The notes: generated from the sequence alone by a model not told the origin. DNA of 64,000 bases from Clostridium porci (GCF_009696375.1 NZ_VUMD01000008.1:1-64000), one strand, 5' to 3'. Positions 33,568 through 43,992 are shown, counted from the first letter of the stretch. Numbers and translations are program-made.

Positions 33568-35349
33568 TTACATGTATGCCTTTTTAAGAGCCTTCATAAG
33601 AATCTTAGGCTGCCTGTTGTATGGGGTGACAGGACAGATTTTCTTCTTCATATCCATAAGTCCGTATACGGCAATCCTTGCCGCACGGACAGAATACTCC
33701 TCTGTAAATACCATATCGTCTGGAATCTCCACGAACTGGCTTACCATTGCAAAGTTGGAGGAGCCTGCCGGGATAACCGGAGGCCTGTCACTGTATTTGC
33801 GCGGCTGGAACTGCGCATCTACATATGGCATATAGCAGGGTATGACATTCACTACCGTCTTCATCAGCTCAGCAATCTGCTCCTCCCCAATATGCAGATG
33901 GTGAAGGTATTCATTTAAAAGCTCCTGTCCGGTGCAGTCCTTCATAGGCTTCTTCACGTAGTCGCCCAGGGCTTCCGTGTATAAACCATAGCCCCAGAAA
34001 ATAGTCACATCCTCAGGCTGGTTTACAAAATGAGGCTGGGCTGCCACTACGCTGCTTAAAAGCCAGCTGGAATCCTTAAAGGTCATAAGAGCGCCGCTGC
34101 CCGGTTTATTTCCTGTAAAGCTCTCAATGGTTTTTAGGATGGCCTCTCCCTTGCAGGTCACGGTAAAGCTAAGCCAGTTGCTCTCCTCAGGCTTAGAAAA
34201 GAAGGGCTCCGGATTCCCAAGCCCCGGCCTCTTAGCTGCAACCTTGGCCCACAGCTCGCCGCTGATTGGCTTCTGAACCGGAACAGGAGCCGGTGTATAT
34301 AGATCTCCTAACGTAGCGCTGTCTGTCATGCAGGCATTGGTCATAATGCAGATATCCGTACGCTTTAGCTCTACTGTCTCATATAGCAGCCTGTCCTTAG
34401 CCGGAGCTCCCGTTTCTCCAGTATCATCTGCATTCTCCACCTTTCGTTTCAAATACAAGGTCTTGGCTGTAATCCCGTGGCCTTCCTCAAAATCAATATC
34501 AGTTACCTCGCAATTCTCCACAAACGTGACCCCGGCCTTTCTCAGATAGGACTCCAGAGGCCGGATCACACTATCATACTGATTTAGGGGCGTTCTTGTA
34601 ACTCCCTCCAACGTTTCAATCCGGCTGAACTCAAATATCATACGGTTCATATAGCGGCGGAATTCAAACAGGCTGCTCCACTTCTGAAAGGCAAAGGTCG
34701 TCTGCCACATATACCAGAAATTTGTCTCGAATATGTGAGGCGTCTCCTTGAACCAATCCTGAATCGTCAGATTGTCCAGCTTTTTCTCGTCTGTGGTCAG
34801 AAGCTTCAGAAGAGCCATACGATCCGCCTGATTAAAGCCCATTGACTTTACAGGGAGAATCCTTCCATCCTTATCTACCAGCCTTGCCTTGGCGCAGGTG
34901 GGATGAGCATGGTCAAACTCCAGAATTTCCTCTGTAACGCTGCGTCCTGGCTGTGCAATGGAGGGAATGGAATCAAAAAGCTCCCAGAAATTCTCATAGG
35001 TTTCCTCATTGAGCATACGTCCTCCGCGGCACACAAAGCCCCTCTCAGGAGTTCCGATTCCATCATTGCTGCCGCCTAAAATATGCATTCCCTCATAGAT
35101 GGTAATCTGCTTTCCCGGAAATTTGCAGTCCCTCACAAGGTAAGCAGCAGCCGCCATGGAAGCCAGACCGCCACCTATCAGATAAGCCTTCCTGTCTCCG
35201 TAATCACGGTTATTCATCACCGCTTCCTCGATTGCTGTTATCCGCTTATTCTCCTGCTCCTTTTGGCTGTCCCGCAGCTTCTTCACTGCAATTCCCGCTG
35301 CAGCCGCAGCTGCTGTAACTGCCAGGGCTTTCCCTAATTTTCTGTTCAT
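33568..35349 (-). CDS. ohyA: Oleate hydratase
   Basis: 593 residues of the FAD-dependent fatty acid hydratase family (once called 67-kDa myosin-cross-reactive antigen). The FAD fold begins YLIGGGLASMAAAAYLV, and RGGRMLNEETYE carries the conserved catalytic Glu region. It adds water to the cis-9 bond of oleic or linoleic acid, a detoxifying step common in gut bacteria. A hydrophobic Ala-rich segment at residues 6-22 followed by basic residues could hold it at the membrane. Single gene. Confidence 0.92.
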   Translation of the reverse strand: MNRKLGKALAVTAAAAAAGIAVKKLRDSQKEQENKRITAIEEAVMNNRDYGDRKAYLIGGGLASMAAAAYLVRDCKFPGKQITIYEGMHILGGSNDGIGTPERGFVCRGGRMLNEETYENFWELFDSIPSIAQPGRSVTEEILEFDHAHPTCAKARLVDKDGRILPVKSMGFNQADRMALLKLLTTDEKKLDNLTIQDWFKETPHIFETNFWYMWQTTFAFQKWSSLFEFRRYMNRMIFEFSRIETLEGVTRTPLNQYDSVIRPLESYLRKAGVTFVENCEVTDIDFEEGHGITAKTLYLKRKVENADDTGETGAPAKDRLLYETVELKRTDICIMTNACMTDSATLGDLYTPAPVPVQKPISGELWAKVAAKRPGLGNPEPFFSKPEESNWLSFTVTCKGEAILKTIESFTGNKPGSGALMTFKDSSWLLSSVVAAQPHFVNQPEDVTIFWGYGLYTEALGDYVKKPMKDCTGQELLNEYLHHLHIGEEQIAELMKTVVNVIPCYMPYVDAQFQPRKYSDRPPVIPAGSSNFAMVSQFVEIPDDMVFTEEYSVRAARIAVYGLMDMKKKICPVTPYNRQPKILMKALKKAYM

Positions 35350-35448
35350 TCACGTACCTTCCTTTCTGTTTGATTATAAATTTTCTAAATTCAGGAAAAT
35401 CATTCACATTCCAACATCCATAAAAAGTATTGCCCTTACGCCTCTTTT

Positions 35449-36318
35449 TCAGGCATACCTTGAAAAATAATTGGCAAGCAGCCCAAACTGCTCCAGCGTC
35501 AGAGCCTCTCCTCTCACCGAGGGCGGCATACCCAGGCTCTCAATGGCAGCCATAATCGCTTCCTTAGAAAATGACACCTCTGGTGAATTATTCAGACTGT
35601 TTTGGAGGGTTTTTCTCCTCTGGTTAAAGGAAGCCCGGATAAGCCGGAACATAAGCCGGGGCTCGTCCACCTGAATGGGAGGCTCCAAATACCGGGTAAG
35701 CCGGATCACTGCCGAACCCACATTTGGCCGGGGTATAAAGCAGTTGGGGGGCACATTTGCCACAATGTAAGCCTCGGCATAGTACTGCACAGCCAGAGAT
35801 AAAGCACCATAATCCTTAGAGCCAGGCCCTGCCTGCATCCGCTGCGCAACCTCCTTTTGCACCATCACCGTAATATTGTCAATGGGAGCCTTGCTTTCAA
35901 AGAGGCCCATAATAATAGGCGTGGTAATATAGTAGGGAAGGTTGGCCACTACCTTGACAGGCCTTCCATTATTATACTCCCGAATCAGCTGGTTCATGTC
36001 TACTTTTAAAATATCGTTGTTGATTACCCTTACATTAGGGTAGTCCTTCAGGGTTTCCTCAAGAATTGGGAGCAGATTGGCATCTATCTCTACTGCCACT
36101 ACGCAGCCTCCGCACTCGGCCAGATACTGGGTCATCGTTCCGATACCTGGACCGATTTCCACTACACAGTCTTCTTTTGTAATCCTAGCCGCAGCTATGA
36201 TTTTATCCAGCACATGAGTGTCGATAAGAAAATTCTGTCCAAATTTTTTCTGAAAGTTAAATTTATGCTTCTGTATGATTTCTATGGTATGTTTGGGATT
36301 TCCCAGCGAGCTGTACAT
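35449..36318 (-). CDS. rsmA: 16S rRNA dimethyladenosine transferase
   Basis: 289 residues of the KsgA/Dim1 family. It dimethylates two adjacent adenosines near the 3' end of 16S rRNA using S-adenosylmethionine. FGQNFL, VEIGPGIGTMTQYLAE (SAM site) and NLPYYITTPI (catalytic NLPY) are all present. AAGGAT precedes the ATG. Confidence 0.94.
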   Translation of the reverse strand: MYSSLGNPKHTIEIIQKHKFNFQKKFGQNFLIDTHVLDKIIAAARITKEDCVVEIGPGIGTMTQYLAECGGCVVAVEIDANLLPILEETLKDYPNVRVINNDILKVDMNQLIREYNNGRPVKVVANLPYYITTPIIMGLFESKAPIDNITVMVQKEVAQRMQAGPGSKDYGALSLAVQYYAEAYIVANVPPNCFIPRPNVGSAVIRLTRYLEPPIQVDEPRLMFRLIRASFNQRRKTLQNSLNNSPEVSFSKEAIMAAIESLGMPPSVRGEALTLEQFGLLANYFSRYA

Positions 36319-36372
36319 ATCGTTTCATCCTTATTATTTTCCTTTTGGAATTATGGTATCCCATTCAGATAA

Positions 36373-36486
36373 AAAAGTCAATTAATTAATGAACGCCCCA
36401 TAGCATCAAAGGCTCTATATTCAGTAGATTTTCCGGAAGATAAAATACAAGAGTTATTCCAACGGGTAAATGCGATAGCAGATTAA
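36373..36486 (+). pseudogene. Possible C-terminal gene fragment
   Basis: An open stretch of 37 codons (ERPIASKALYSVDFPEDKIQ, then ELFQRVNAIAD and stop) after an in-frame TAA, without start or ribosome site. Residue use looks coding, so it may be the tail of a lost gene. The family is not recognised. Confidence 0.25.
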
Positions 36487-36507
36487 ACAAACATCATCCC
36501 CTCTAAA

Positions 36508-36553
36508 GAAAAAACACGATTCCAGCTGCCTTTACAGCCACAGGAACCGTGTT
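36508..36553 (-). terminator. Terminator after tatD
   Basis: On the minus strand AACACGGTTCC pairs with GGAATCGTGTT (one mismatch), then TTTTTTC, about 65 bases after the tatD stop. Confidence 0.8.
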
Positions 36554-36617
36554 CTATTATGGAGCAGATTGGTAAAGGCCCCTTTTTCAACAGCCTCACT
36601 AAGCGCGCTCTGTTTCC

Positions 36618-37394
36618 TTATCTCAGCTCCTGCAGTCCATATAGCTTAAGCCCATTCTCCCATGTAACCCTTATCACCGTATCCCGATCCACTCCCTTGA
36701 TCTGGCTGATCGCATCCGCTACATAAGTGAGATTCAAAGAAGAATTCCTCTTTCCTCTGTTAGGCACAGGCGCCAGGTAGGGACAATCAGTCTCCAGAAC
36801 CATGGATTCCAATGGCGCATACTCCACCACCTCCCTCAGCTTCCTGGCGTTATGAAAGGTTACTACCCCTCCGATTCCCAGATAGAACCCCATATTCAGA
36901 TACTCCCTTGCCATCTCCTTTCCATAGGAAAAACAGTGAATCACACCTCCCATGTCCCCAGCCTTCTCCTCCTTCATAATATCCAGGGTATCCCTGGCGG
37001 CGTCCCGGCTGTGGATAATCACAGGCAGTCCCGCCTCTCTGGCCAAATCCAGCTGACCAACAAACCACTTCTTCTGAATGCCGGTCTCCGGCTCCTTCCA
37101 ATAGTAATCCAGGCCTATCTCACCCACAGCCTTTACCTTCCTGTGGCTGCACTGAACCTTAAGCCAAGCCATTCCTTCTTCGGAAAGCGTTTCCGTCTCG
37201 CTGGGATGGACGCCCACAGCCCCATATATCCACTCACGGCCTTCCGCCAGCCTGAGAGTCGTCCTGCAGCTTTCAAGGCTGGCCGCCACATTCATCACAG
37301 CAGCAACTCCGGCCTCCTTTATACTATCTAAAAGAGCCTCTCTGTCTTCGTCAAAGGCTTCGTCATCATAATGCGCATGAGTATCAAATATCAT
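36618..37394 (-). CDS. tatD: TatD family deoxyribonuclease
   Basis: 258 residues, a metal-dependent TIM-barrel nuclease. Metal ligands are in FDTHAHYDD, GEIGLDYYW, VIIHSRDA, GVIHCFSYG and ETDCPYLAP. It is proposed to be a 3'-5' exonuclease in DNA repair. The name YcfH/YabD is also used; in Bacillus this family member lies next to rsmA, as here. Strong family match. Confidence 0.9.
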   Translation of the reverse strand: MIFDTHAHYDDEAFDEDREALLDSIKEAGVAAVMNVAASLESCRTTLRLAEGREWIYGAVGVHPSETETLSEEGMAWLKVQCSHRKVKAVGEIGLDYYWKEPETGIQKKWFVGQLDLAREAGLPVIIHSRDAARDTLDIMKEEKAGDMGGVIHCFSYGKEMAREYLNMGFYLGIGGVVTFHNARKLREVVEYAPLESMVLETDCPYLAPVPNRGKRNSSLNLTYVADAISQIKGVDRDTVIRVTWENGLKLYGLQELR

Positions 37395-37437
37395 CAGTCT
37401 TAAACTCCTTTAGCCATCTATGGCTCTCTTTTAAGGG

Positions 37438-38223
37438 CTATGAACCAGTCCCAATTCCCAGGCGCACAATCCCATAAAGCAAAATCAAATGCGCCGGGTA
37501 AAACACATAGAATAAATATTTTAACTGCATAGCTCCGCGCCTTCCATTGTACAGCACAATGGGCACATAGGCCAAAGCCGATATACAGTAATAGCTGACG
37601 CTCTCCACCGCACAGAGTACAATTCCCCCCGCAAGCTGGGCAATATCATTGTGACGGAACCAATACATAGTCACAATGAGAAGTATCCCCACCACATTGT
37701 AATCTGCCTGGATAGCCCAGGATAAAACACAGCCGGCAACCAGAGCCGCCCCTCTGGCAGCCGTATTTCTGGTATGCTCCATCACCATCATTACCATCAT
37801 GCCCAAAAACAAAGTAAAAAGCATATTCTGATAATGGAAATAGAAGGGCGTATGATAAACTGCCAGATCAAAAGGAATCTCAGAAATCACAGCAAAAGCA
37901 AGCATCCGCATAGTATAACCCCACCGGTTCCTTGCCCGTACAAATTCCTCCGCCACCAGAAACGCAAAGATAGGGAATGCCAGACGGCCGCAGTAACGGC
38001 AGACCTGTCCTGCCACCACCCACATATGCCCCGAAGACGTAGCGATAATGGTCTCGTACATAGCCCGGTTCGTGCTGTGGAGAATTCCTCCCTGAATCAC
38101 CACAGCCCCTATATTATCCATGAGAATCGCCGCCATGCCAATGAGCTTTAGCTGGTTTCCTGTAAGTCCATGGGCCATCGTGTAGCTTCCATATGACTTG
38201 TGGCTGCTTTTTCTTCTGTTCAT
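37438..38223 (-). CDS. TraX family membrane protein
   Basis: 261 residues with about seven hydrophobic helices. GLTGNQLKLIGMAAILMDNIGAV and CGRLAFPIFAFLVAEEF are the typical start of TraX-like proteins, named after the F-pilin acetyltransferase. In Firmicutes they are found without conjugation genes, and the substrate to be acylated is unknown. No mobile genes adjoin it. Confidence 0.82.
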   Translation of the reverse strand: MNRRKSSHKSYGSYTMAHGLTGNQLKLIGMAAILMDNIGAVVIQGGILHSTNRAMYETIIATSSGHMWVVAGQVCRYCGRLAFPIFAFLVAEEFVRARNRWGYTMRMLAFAVISEIPFDLAVYHTPFYFHYQNMLFTLFLGMMVMMVMEHTRNTAARGAALVAGCVLSWAIQADYNVVGILLIVTMYWFRHNDIAQLAGGIVLCAVESVSYYCISALAYVPIVLYNGRRGAMQLKYLFYVFYPAHLILLYGIVRLGIGTGS

Positions 38224-38471
38224 ACTCCATTCCTCTTAAAACAGGCCCTATAATGCCTCTGGTACTTTCATATTTCTCCATCATACTCCAAAATGGAAAA
38301 AAATGCAAGTTTCTCCCACTTTCTCCTCTTTTTTGATAGAAAACCGGCTTTGTACACCCATTTATTACAGAAAATTCCATATGAGAGCAGCTTTTATCAA
38401 TTTCTCCACCGAACCGCCCTTATGCCCATGCAGCCCGCATTCACTCCGGCTTTAAAAAGCCAGACAGCTCT

Positions 38472-38504
38472 AAAAAGGGAGCAAACCTGCCTCCGGCTGC
38501 TCCC
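38472..38504 (-). terminator. Terminator after metG
   Basis: GGGAGCA and TGCTCCC pair around a 14-base loop and are followed by TTTTTAG on the minus strand. The surrounding 38224-38547 has no gene. Confidence 0.75.
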
Positions 38505-38547
38505 ATTATACACTACTAAATCAATTTAAGCACTGTTCTTCTTTCAC

Positions 38548-40527
38548 TTAACAAATCTCGGCTCCGGCAGGCATATCCTTCTCCGGCGTCAGCAACGCCA
38601 GATTTCCTTTTGCATCCTCCGCACAAAGCAGCATTCCCTCAGACAGCATTCCGGCCAGCCTGGCAGGCTTCAGATTCGTCACAACCATCACCTTCTTGCC
38701 AACCATCTCTTCAGCAGAATAATATGCCTTAATGCCGCTTATAATTTGCCGCGTCTGGCTTCCAATCCTTACCTGGGAGCACAATAGCTTCTTGGACTTT
38801 GGCACTTCCTCACATCTGACGATCTCTCCTACCTGGAACTGAAGCTTTGCAAAATCATCATAGGTGATTTCCGGCTTTGTCTCAATATCAATTACACGTT
38901 CGTCCTCAGCACCTTCTCCCTCTTGACCTGTTTGTACGTCCTCTTCCATATGCATTGCCTCAACCCTTTCCAGCACCTCTTTCACATCCATACGGGCAAA
39001 AAGGATCTCCGGCTTATCCGTTACTTTACTGTCTGAGGGATATAAGCCAAACCGGTTCATCTGACTTAGCTCACGCTTATCTGTATTCAGCTGGGTCAGG
39101 ATCTTCTCTGCAGTTTCAGGCATAAAGCTGGCAAGAAGAGAGGCGCCGATTACAATGGATTCGGTCAGGTTGTAAAGCACTGTTGACAGCCTGTCTTTCG
39201 CAGACTCGTCCTTGGCCAGAATCCATGGAGCCGTCTCGTCAATGTATTTATTACATCTTCTGAAAATGTTGAAGATTTCCGAGATTGCGTCGGCTACACG
39301 AAGCTGCTCCATCTTGGAATCGACCCTTGCCGCTTCCTCCATAACCACCGTCTTAAGTTCCTCGTCTACCGGCTCTGCGGCGCCCTTATCGGCCACTAAA
39401 CCGCCAAAGTATTTATTGCTCATGGAAATGGTTCTATTCACCAGATTCCCAAGAATATTGGCCAGATCTGAATTCATACGCTCCACCATCAGCTCCCAGG
39501 AGATAACCCCGTCATTATCAAAGGGCATCTCATGAAGCACAAAATAGCGAACTGCATCTACCCCAAAGAAATCTACCAACGTATCCGCATAAAGCACATT
39601 TCCCTTAGACTTGCTCATCTTGCCGTCACCCTGAAGAAGCCAGGGATGTCCAAAGATCTGCTTTGGAAGGGGCATGTCCAGAGCCATCAAAAAGATCGGC
39701 CAGTAAAGCGTATGGAAGCGGATAATATCCTTACCGATCAGATGAAGCTCCGCAGGCCAGAGCCTGTTGAATCCCTCGGCGCATTGACCATCACAATCAT
39801 AGCCGATACCGGTAATATAGTTGGTCAAAGCATCCAGCCACACATAAATAACATGCTTGGGATCAAAGGATACAGGAATTCCCCATGAAAAGGTTGTCCT
39901 GGACACACACAGATCCTGAAGGCCCGGAAGGAGGAAATTGTTCATCATCTCATTCTTTCTGGACACAGGCTGGATAAACTCCGGGTGTGCGTTGATATGG
40001 TCAATGAGCCTTTGAGCATATTTGCTCATGCGGAAGAAATAGGCCTCCTCCCTGGCAGGCTTCACCTCCCGCCCACAGTCCGGGCATTTGCCGTCCACCA
40101 GCTGGGATTCTGTAAAAAAGGACTCGCAGGGCGTACAGTAAAGCCCCTCATAATGTCCTTTGTAAATGTCCCCCTGGTCATAAAGCTTTTTAAAAATCCG
40201 CTGTACCTGGGCCTCATGATCCGGCTCTGTAGTGCGGATAAATTTATCATAGGAGGTATTCATCAAATCCCAGATCCTCTGAATCTCGGCGGCAGCCTCG
40301 TCCACAAATTCCCTGGGGGTTACACCGGCAGCCGCTGCCTTTTCCTCAATTTTCTGTCCATGCTCATCTGTTCCTGTCTGGAAAAACACCTCCCGGCCCT
40401 GAGCCCTCTTATATCTGGCAATGCTGTCCGCCAGTATAATTTCGTAGGTATTGCCAATATGAGGTTTTCCCGACGCATAAGCAATCGCCGTGGTAATATA
40501 ATATGGTTTTTTACAATCCTGACACAT
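38548..40527 (-). CDS. metG: Methionyl-tRNA synthetase
   Basis: 659 residues. It charges tRNA-Met. ASGKPHIGNTYE holds the HIGH-type signature (HIGN here), MSKSKGN is the KMSKS loop, and CTPCESFF...CPDCG is the zinc knuckle. The C-terminal 110 residues form the dimerising tRNA-binding OB domain (FQVGEIVRCEEVPKSKKLL). Length fits the bacterial form with this domain. Confidence 0.95.
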   Translation of the reverse strand: MCQDCKKPYYITTAIAYASGKPHIGNTYEIILADSIARYKRAQGREVFFQTGTDEHGQKIEEKAAAAGVTPREFVDEAAAEIQRIWDLMNTSYDKFIRTTEPDHEAQVQRIFKKLYDQGDIYKGHYEGLYCTPCESFFTESQLVDGKCPDCGREVKPAREEAYFFRMSKYAQRLIDHINAHPEFIQPVSRKNEMMNNFLLPGLQDLCVSRTTFSWGIPVSFDPKHVIYVWLDALTNYITGIGYDCDGQCAEGFNRLWPAELHLIGKDIIRFHTLYWPIFLMALDMPLPKQIFGHPWLLQGDGKMSKSKGNVLYADTLVDFFGVDAVRYFVLHEMPFDNDGVISWELMVERMNSDLANILGNLVNRTISMSNKYFGGLVADKGAAEPVDEELKTVVMEEAARVDSKMEQLRVADAISEIFNIFRRCNKYIDETAPWILAKDESAKDRLSTVLYNLTESIVIGASLLASFMPETAEKILTQLNTDKRELSQMNRFGLYPSDSKVTDKPEILFARMDVKEVLERVEAMHMEEDVQTGQEGEGAEDERVIDIETKPEITYDDFAKLQFQVGEIVRCEEVPKSKKLLCSQVRIGSQTRQIISGIKAYYSAEEMVGKKVMVVTNLKPARLAGMLSEGMLLCAEDAKGNLALLTPEKDMPAGAEIC

Positions 40528-40769
40528 CTTTCATTTCCCTCGTTTTCTTTCCGGGCAGCGGCCCAGCAAAGCTCTGAAAGCCCTTTACCCTGGCTGGTTT
40601 CGTAACCTTAAGTATAAGCGTTTCCCAGATGTTCGTCAAGACATGAGCCCTGTTTTTTCCAAGAATCGGGCATTTCTGCCATACGCCAGCTCATATCCTC
40701 CCTTTTTCCATCATATACTGATACTATGTCAGCATAACCGGCAAAGCGCAACGGAGGATTGATGTAAAA

Positions 40770-42629
40770 ATGAGACAACGGAAACAGACCTGCCTATCAA
40801 TTATATTAAGCCTGCTTCTGATTGCAGGCCTTCTCACCGGCTGTAAAGGTACGGGGCAGCTGCCGAAGCTCTTACCAAGGTCTGAAACCTCTGCCCAGAC
40901 TGAAGCTGCTGCCTATGAAAGCTATAGGGAAAACACCCTAAAGGTTCAGCAAGACTTTGACAAGAGGATGGAGGAGCTCTTCCTCAGCGAAGTGGATAAT
41001 TCCCTCATCACTCTTCACTATACTCTGGCGGACCCTTCTGCCTTGGGAATCACGGACTATGACAGAACTTTAGGCTCCTATACCGTGGAGGATGCCAAAA
41101 ATGCCGTCAAGGACGCAAAAGCTGTCAAGGTACAGCTGGATGCCATTGACAAACGGCTTCTGCGGGAGGATCAGCTCCTTACACATACAATTTTGTCCTC
41201 CTATCTCAATACAATGATTTCCAGCGAAGGAATGGAGCTTTACGACCAGCCCCTGTCCTCCTCCCTGGGGATACAGGCACAGCTTCCCATCCTTCTCTCC
41301 GAGTATGCCTTCTATACCAGACAAGACATAGAGGATTACCTCTCCCTCCTCACCTCTATTGACACCTACTATGCTTCCATTGCAGCCTATGAGAAGGAAC
41401 GGTCTGATGCCGGACTGGGGCTGTGCGATATCAGCCTTGACCGGATTATCAAGTCCTGCAACGCCTATCTCATCGACGCCAACCACAGCTTTATGGCTGA
41501 AACCTTTGCAGAACGGCTCAATCAGGTAGAAGGGTTGACCCAGGAGGAGAAGGACGCCTACATAGCTAAAAATCTGGCTGCCATCGACGGGCATTTCGTC
41601 CCTGCCTACAAAAGCTTAATTGAAAGCCTCACCTCCCTAAAGGGTACTGGCCTCAACGATAAGGGACTTTATCACTACCCGGAGGGTAAGAAATATTATG
41701 AATATCTTGTAAACTCCTACACAGGAACTTCCTTTCAGGATATCCCATCCTTAAAAGCAGCCATCAACGCTCAGATGCTGGACGATCTCACTTCCATGGA
41801 TAAGCTGCTGGCAAAAAATCCGGAGCTGGCAAAGCAGATGTACTCCTACTCCTTCGCCCTCACGGAGCCCCATCAGATTCTGGAAAATTTAAAAAGCCAG
41901 TGCCAGATGGATTTCCCTTCCATTGATGGGTATGAATGTAATATAAAACGTGTACCAAAAGCCCTGGAAAGCATCTTAAGCCCGGCCTTTTACCTCACTG
42001 TCCCCATTGACCGGCCTCAGGATAATTCCATCTACATCAACAACGGCATTACCAGCACAAATAAAAATCTGTACTCCACCCTGGCCCATGAGGGCTATCC
42101 AGGCCACATGTACCAGACCCTCTATTTCAACAGCCAAAATACAGCTAACATCCGAAAGCTCCTCAGCTTCAACAGCTACTCCGAGGGCTGGGCTACCTAT
42201 GTGGAATACTACTCCTATGGTCTGGATAACGGCCTGGATAAGAATTTGAGTCAGCTTTTAAAGCACAATGCTGCCTTCACCCTTTCCCTTTATGCCATGC
42301 TGGATATCTCGATCCACTATGAAGGCTGGGATTTGAAGCAGATGGCGGAGTATTTAAACCACTACTTCCGCATAAGCGACGGCTCGGTTATCTCTACCAT
42401 CTACTACGATATTGTAGAGAACCCGGCCAACTACCTGGAATACTATGTGGGTTATCTTGAAATTCTGAATATGCAGAAGGACGCCAAAAAAGCCCTGGGC
42501 TCCAGCTATTCCGACATGGAGTTTAACCGCTTTCTCCTGGATCTCGGCCCCGCTCCCTTCAGCGTTATCAGACCTTACTTTAATGAATGGCTGGTCAGGC
42601 AGAACAGGCCTGCAGCAAATGGACAGTAA
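40770..42629 (+). CDS. DUF885 family lipoprotein
   Basis: 619 residues. The lipoprotein signal peptide ends in the lipobox LLTGC. The DUF885 domain carries AHEGYPGHMYQ, a zinc-metallopeptidase-like signature, and a downstream EGWATYVE with a likely third ligand. Members are proposed to be surface peptidases; the substrate is unknown. It is preceded by CGGAGG and ends in a bidirectional terminator. Confidence 0.82.
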   Translation: MRQRKQTCLSIILSLLLIAGLLTGCKGTGQLPKLLPRSETSAQTEAAAYESYRENTLKVQQDFDKRMEELFLSEVDNSLITLHYTLADPSALGITDYDRTLGSYTVEDAKNAVKDAKAVKVQLDAIDKRLLREDQLLTHTILSSYLNTMISSEGMELYDQPLSSSLGIQAQLPILLSEYAFYTRQDIEDYLSLLTSIDTYYASIAAYEKERSDAGLGLCDISLDRIIKSCNAYLIDANHSFMAETFAERLNQVEGLTQEEKDAYIAKNLAAIDGHFVPAYKSLIESLTSLKGTGLNDKGLYHYPEGKKYYEYLVNSYTGTSFQDIPSLKAAINAQMLDDLTSMDKLLAKNPELAKQMYSYSFALTEPHQILENLKSQCQMDFPSIDGYECNIKRVPKALESILSPAFYLTVPIDRPQDNSIYINNGITSTNKNLYSTLAHEGYPGHMYQTLYFNSQNTANIRKLLSFNSYSEGWATYVEYYSYGLDNGLDKNLSQLLKHNAAFTLSLYAMLDISIHYEGWDLKQMAEYLNHYFRISDGSVISTIYYDIVENPANYLEYYVGYLEILNMQKDAKKALGSSYSDMEFNRFLLDLGPAPFSVIRPYFNEWLVRQNRPAANGQ

Positions 42630-42632
42630 ACG

Positions 42633-42671
42633 AAAAAGCAGAATTTTCATTACAGGAGAATTCTGCTTTTT
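42633..42671. terminator. Bidirectional terminator
   Basis: AAAAAGCAGAATT and AATTCTGCTTTTT form a 13-bp stem with T runs on both strands, between the converging DUF885 gene and the PTS operon. Confidence 0.85.
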
Positions 42672-42691
42672 CTGTATTTATAACGTTCCTC

Positions 42692-43093
42692 TTAAGCGGT
42701 AAGCTCCGGCACCTCTAAAATCCCCCCTTTCCCCTCCCGCACAACCAGAGGAACCAGTTCATCAAAGGAATACAGCTCCCGTCCGTACATAGCCTGGACG
42801 ACAGCTGCCATATTAACACCCGCCACCAGCCTCATCCTTTTTCCCACCCCCTCTGCCATTAGCTGAACTGCCACATTGAAGGGAGAACCGCCCAAGATGT
42901 CAACCATAATCAGAATCTCCTGAGCCTCCAGGCAGGTAATGGCCCATTTTAAATTCTCCCTGAGCTCCTCCACGCCCTGTCCCTTTGTGAAATTCACCCC
43001 TTTTATCTCCTGGGGCTTTCCTGCCACCAGTTCGATGGCGCTTAAAATACCGTCTGCATAAGAGCCGTGTCCGGCTACTACGATTCCTGTCAC
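42692..43093 (-). CDS. PTS mannose-family EIIA component
   Basis: 133 residues with VVAGHGSYADG, where His9 takes the phosphate from HPr, and DILGGSPFNVA. It passes phosphate to the EIIB protein of the same operon. Last gene of the amino-sugar operon. Confidence 0.88.
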   Translation of the reverse strand: MTGIVVAGHGSYADGILSAIELVAGKPQEIKGVNFTKGQGVEELRENLKWAITCLEAQEILIMVDILGGSPFNVAVQLMAEGVGKRMRLVAGVNMAAVVQAMYGRELYSFDELVPLVVREGKGGILEVPELTA

Positions 43094-43122
43094 TTAAAAA
43101 CCTCCTTTATGAGCAGTCATAT

Positions 43123-43992
43123 TTATCCGTAAAAGCCGGTAAATGTCCCCATAGCTGTCAGCATAGCTGCCAGAGCCAGAATGAGCCCCATCAGCTTAAG
43201 CGGGGACCACTTCTTCTTAGCATAGAGATAGTATACGCCAAGAGTCAGAAGAAGCGGAAGAAGCCTGGGGAAAATATTATTAATCACTGTATCTGCATCA
43301 AAAATAACTTGGCCTGCCAGAGTCTCCCCTGTAGCCGGGTCAAAAACATCCTTTACAATCTGAAGGGGTATGGAGCAACTTACAAAGGAAGCCGTAAGAG
43401 CTCCCACTACCAGAAGCCCCAGAAAGTTCATGGAATTGGTAAGTATGTCCATCTTTCCCGTGGCCATAAAGCTGGACATTCCTTCTAATCCGGACCTGTA
43501 GCCAAAATAAAACAGCTTTCTGGATAGGATACATGTGAGAACCGGATATGCCAGAAGGTACAGCAGAGCTCCCGTCCACGCCATGGAGGCCTCCACCCCC
43601 TGGGAAATAGACAGACAGATAGTCAGCAGAATGGGAAGGATCGTAGCCACCCATAAGGAGTCACCAATAGCCGAGGTAGGGCCGATGAGCGCTACCTTCA
43701 CACTGCTTATGACCTCAGGAGTACATTTTCCATTGGCATTAGCCTCCTCCATGCCGCATATAATGCCATTGCAGATAGAACCTACCTGGGCCTCCGTGTT
43801 AAAAAGGGTTATGTGCCGGGACAGGGCCTCAGCCTTCTCCTCCTTGGTATCATAAAGCTCTTCCACAACAGGAGCTATAGACTGTCCGAATGCCATTCCC
43901 AACATACTCTCTGCCTGCTGAGAACAGCCATTCCAGAAAAACCAGCTCCAAAACGCCCTGTTTAATGTCTTCTTACTTAATGTTTTGCTCAT
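43123..43992 (-). CDS. PTS mannose-family EIID component
   Basis: 289 residues, membrane protein of the EIID family (NRAFWSWFFWNGCSQQAESML, then GPTSAIGDSLWV). It forms the sugar channel with EIIC. The start overlaps the EIIC stop by 4 bases. Confidence 0.9.
   Translation of the reverse strand: MSKTLSKKTLNRAFWSWFFWNGCSQQAESMLGMAFGQSIAPVVEELYDTKEEKAEALSRHITLFNTEAQVGSICNGIICGMEEANANGKCTPEVISSVKVALIGPTSAIGDSLWVATILPILLTICLSISQGVEASMAWTGALLYLLAYPVLTCILSRKLFYFGYRSGLEGMSSFMATGKMDILTNSMNFLGLLVVGALTASFVSCSIPLQIVKDVFDPATGETLAGQVIFDADTVINNIFPRLLPLLLTLGVYYLYAKKKWSPLKLMGLILALAAMLTAMGTFTGFYG

Noticed and set aside
37438-38223. TraX as evidence of a conjugative element
   Set aside because: TraX-like proteins are common core genes in Firmicutes, and no transfer, relaxase or integrase gene is nearby.
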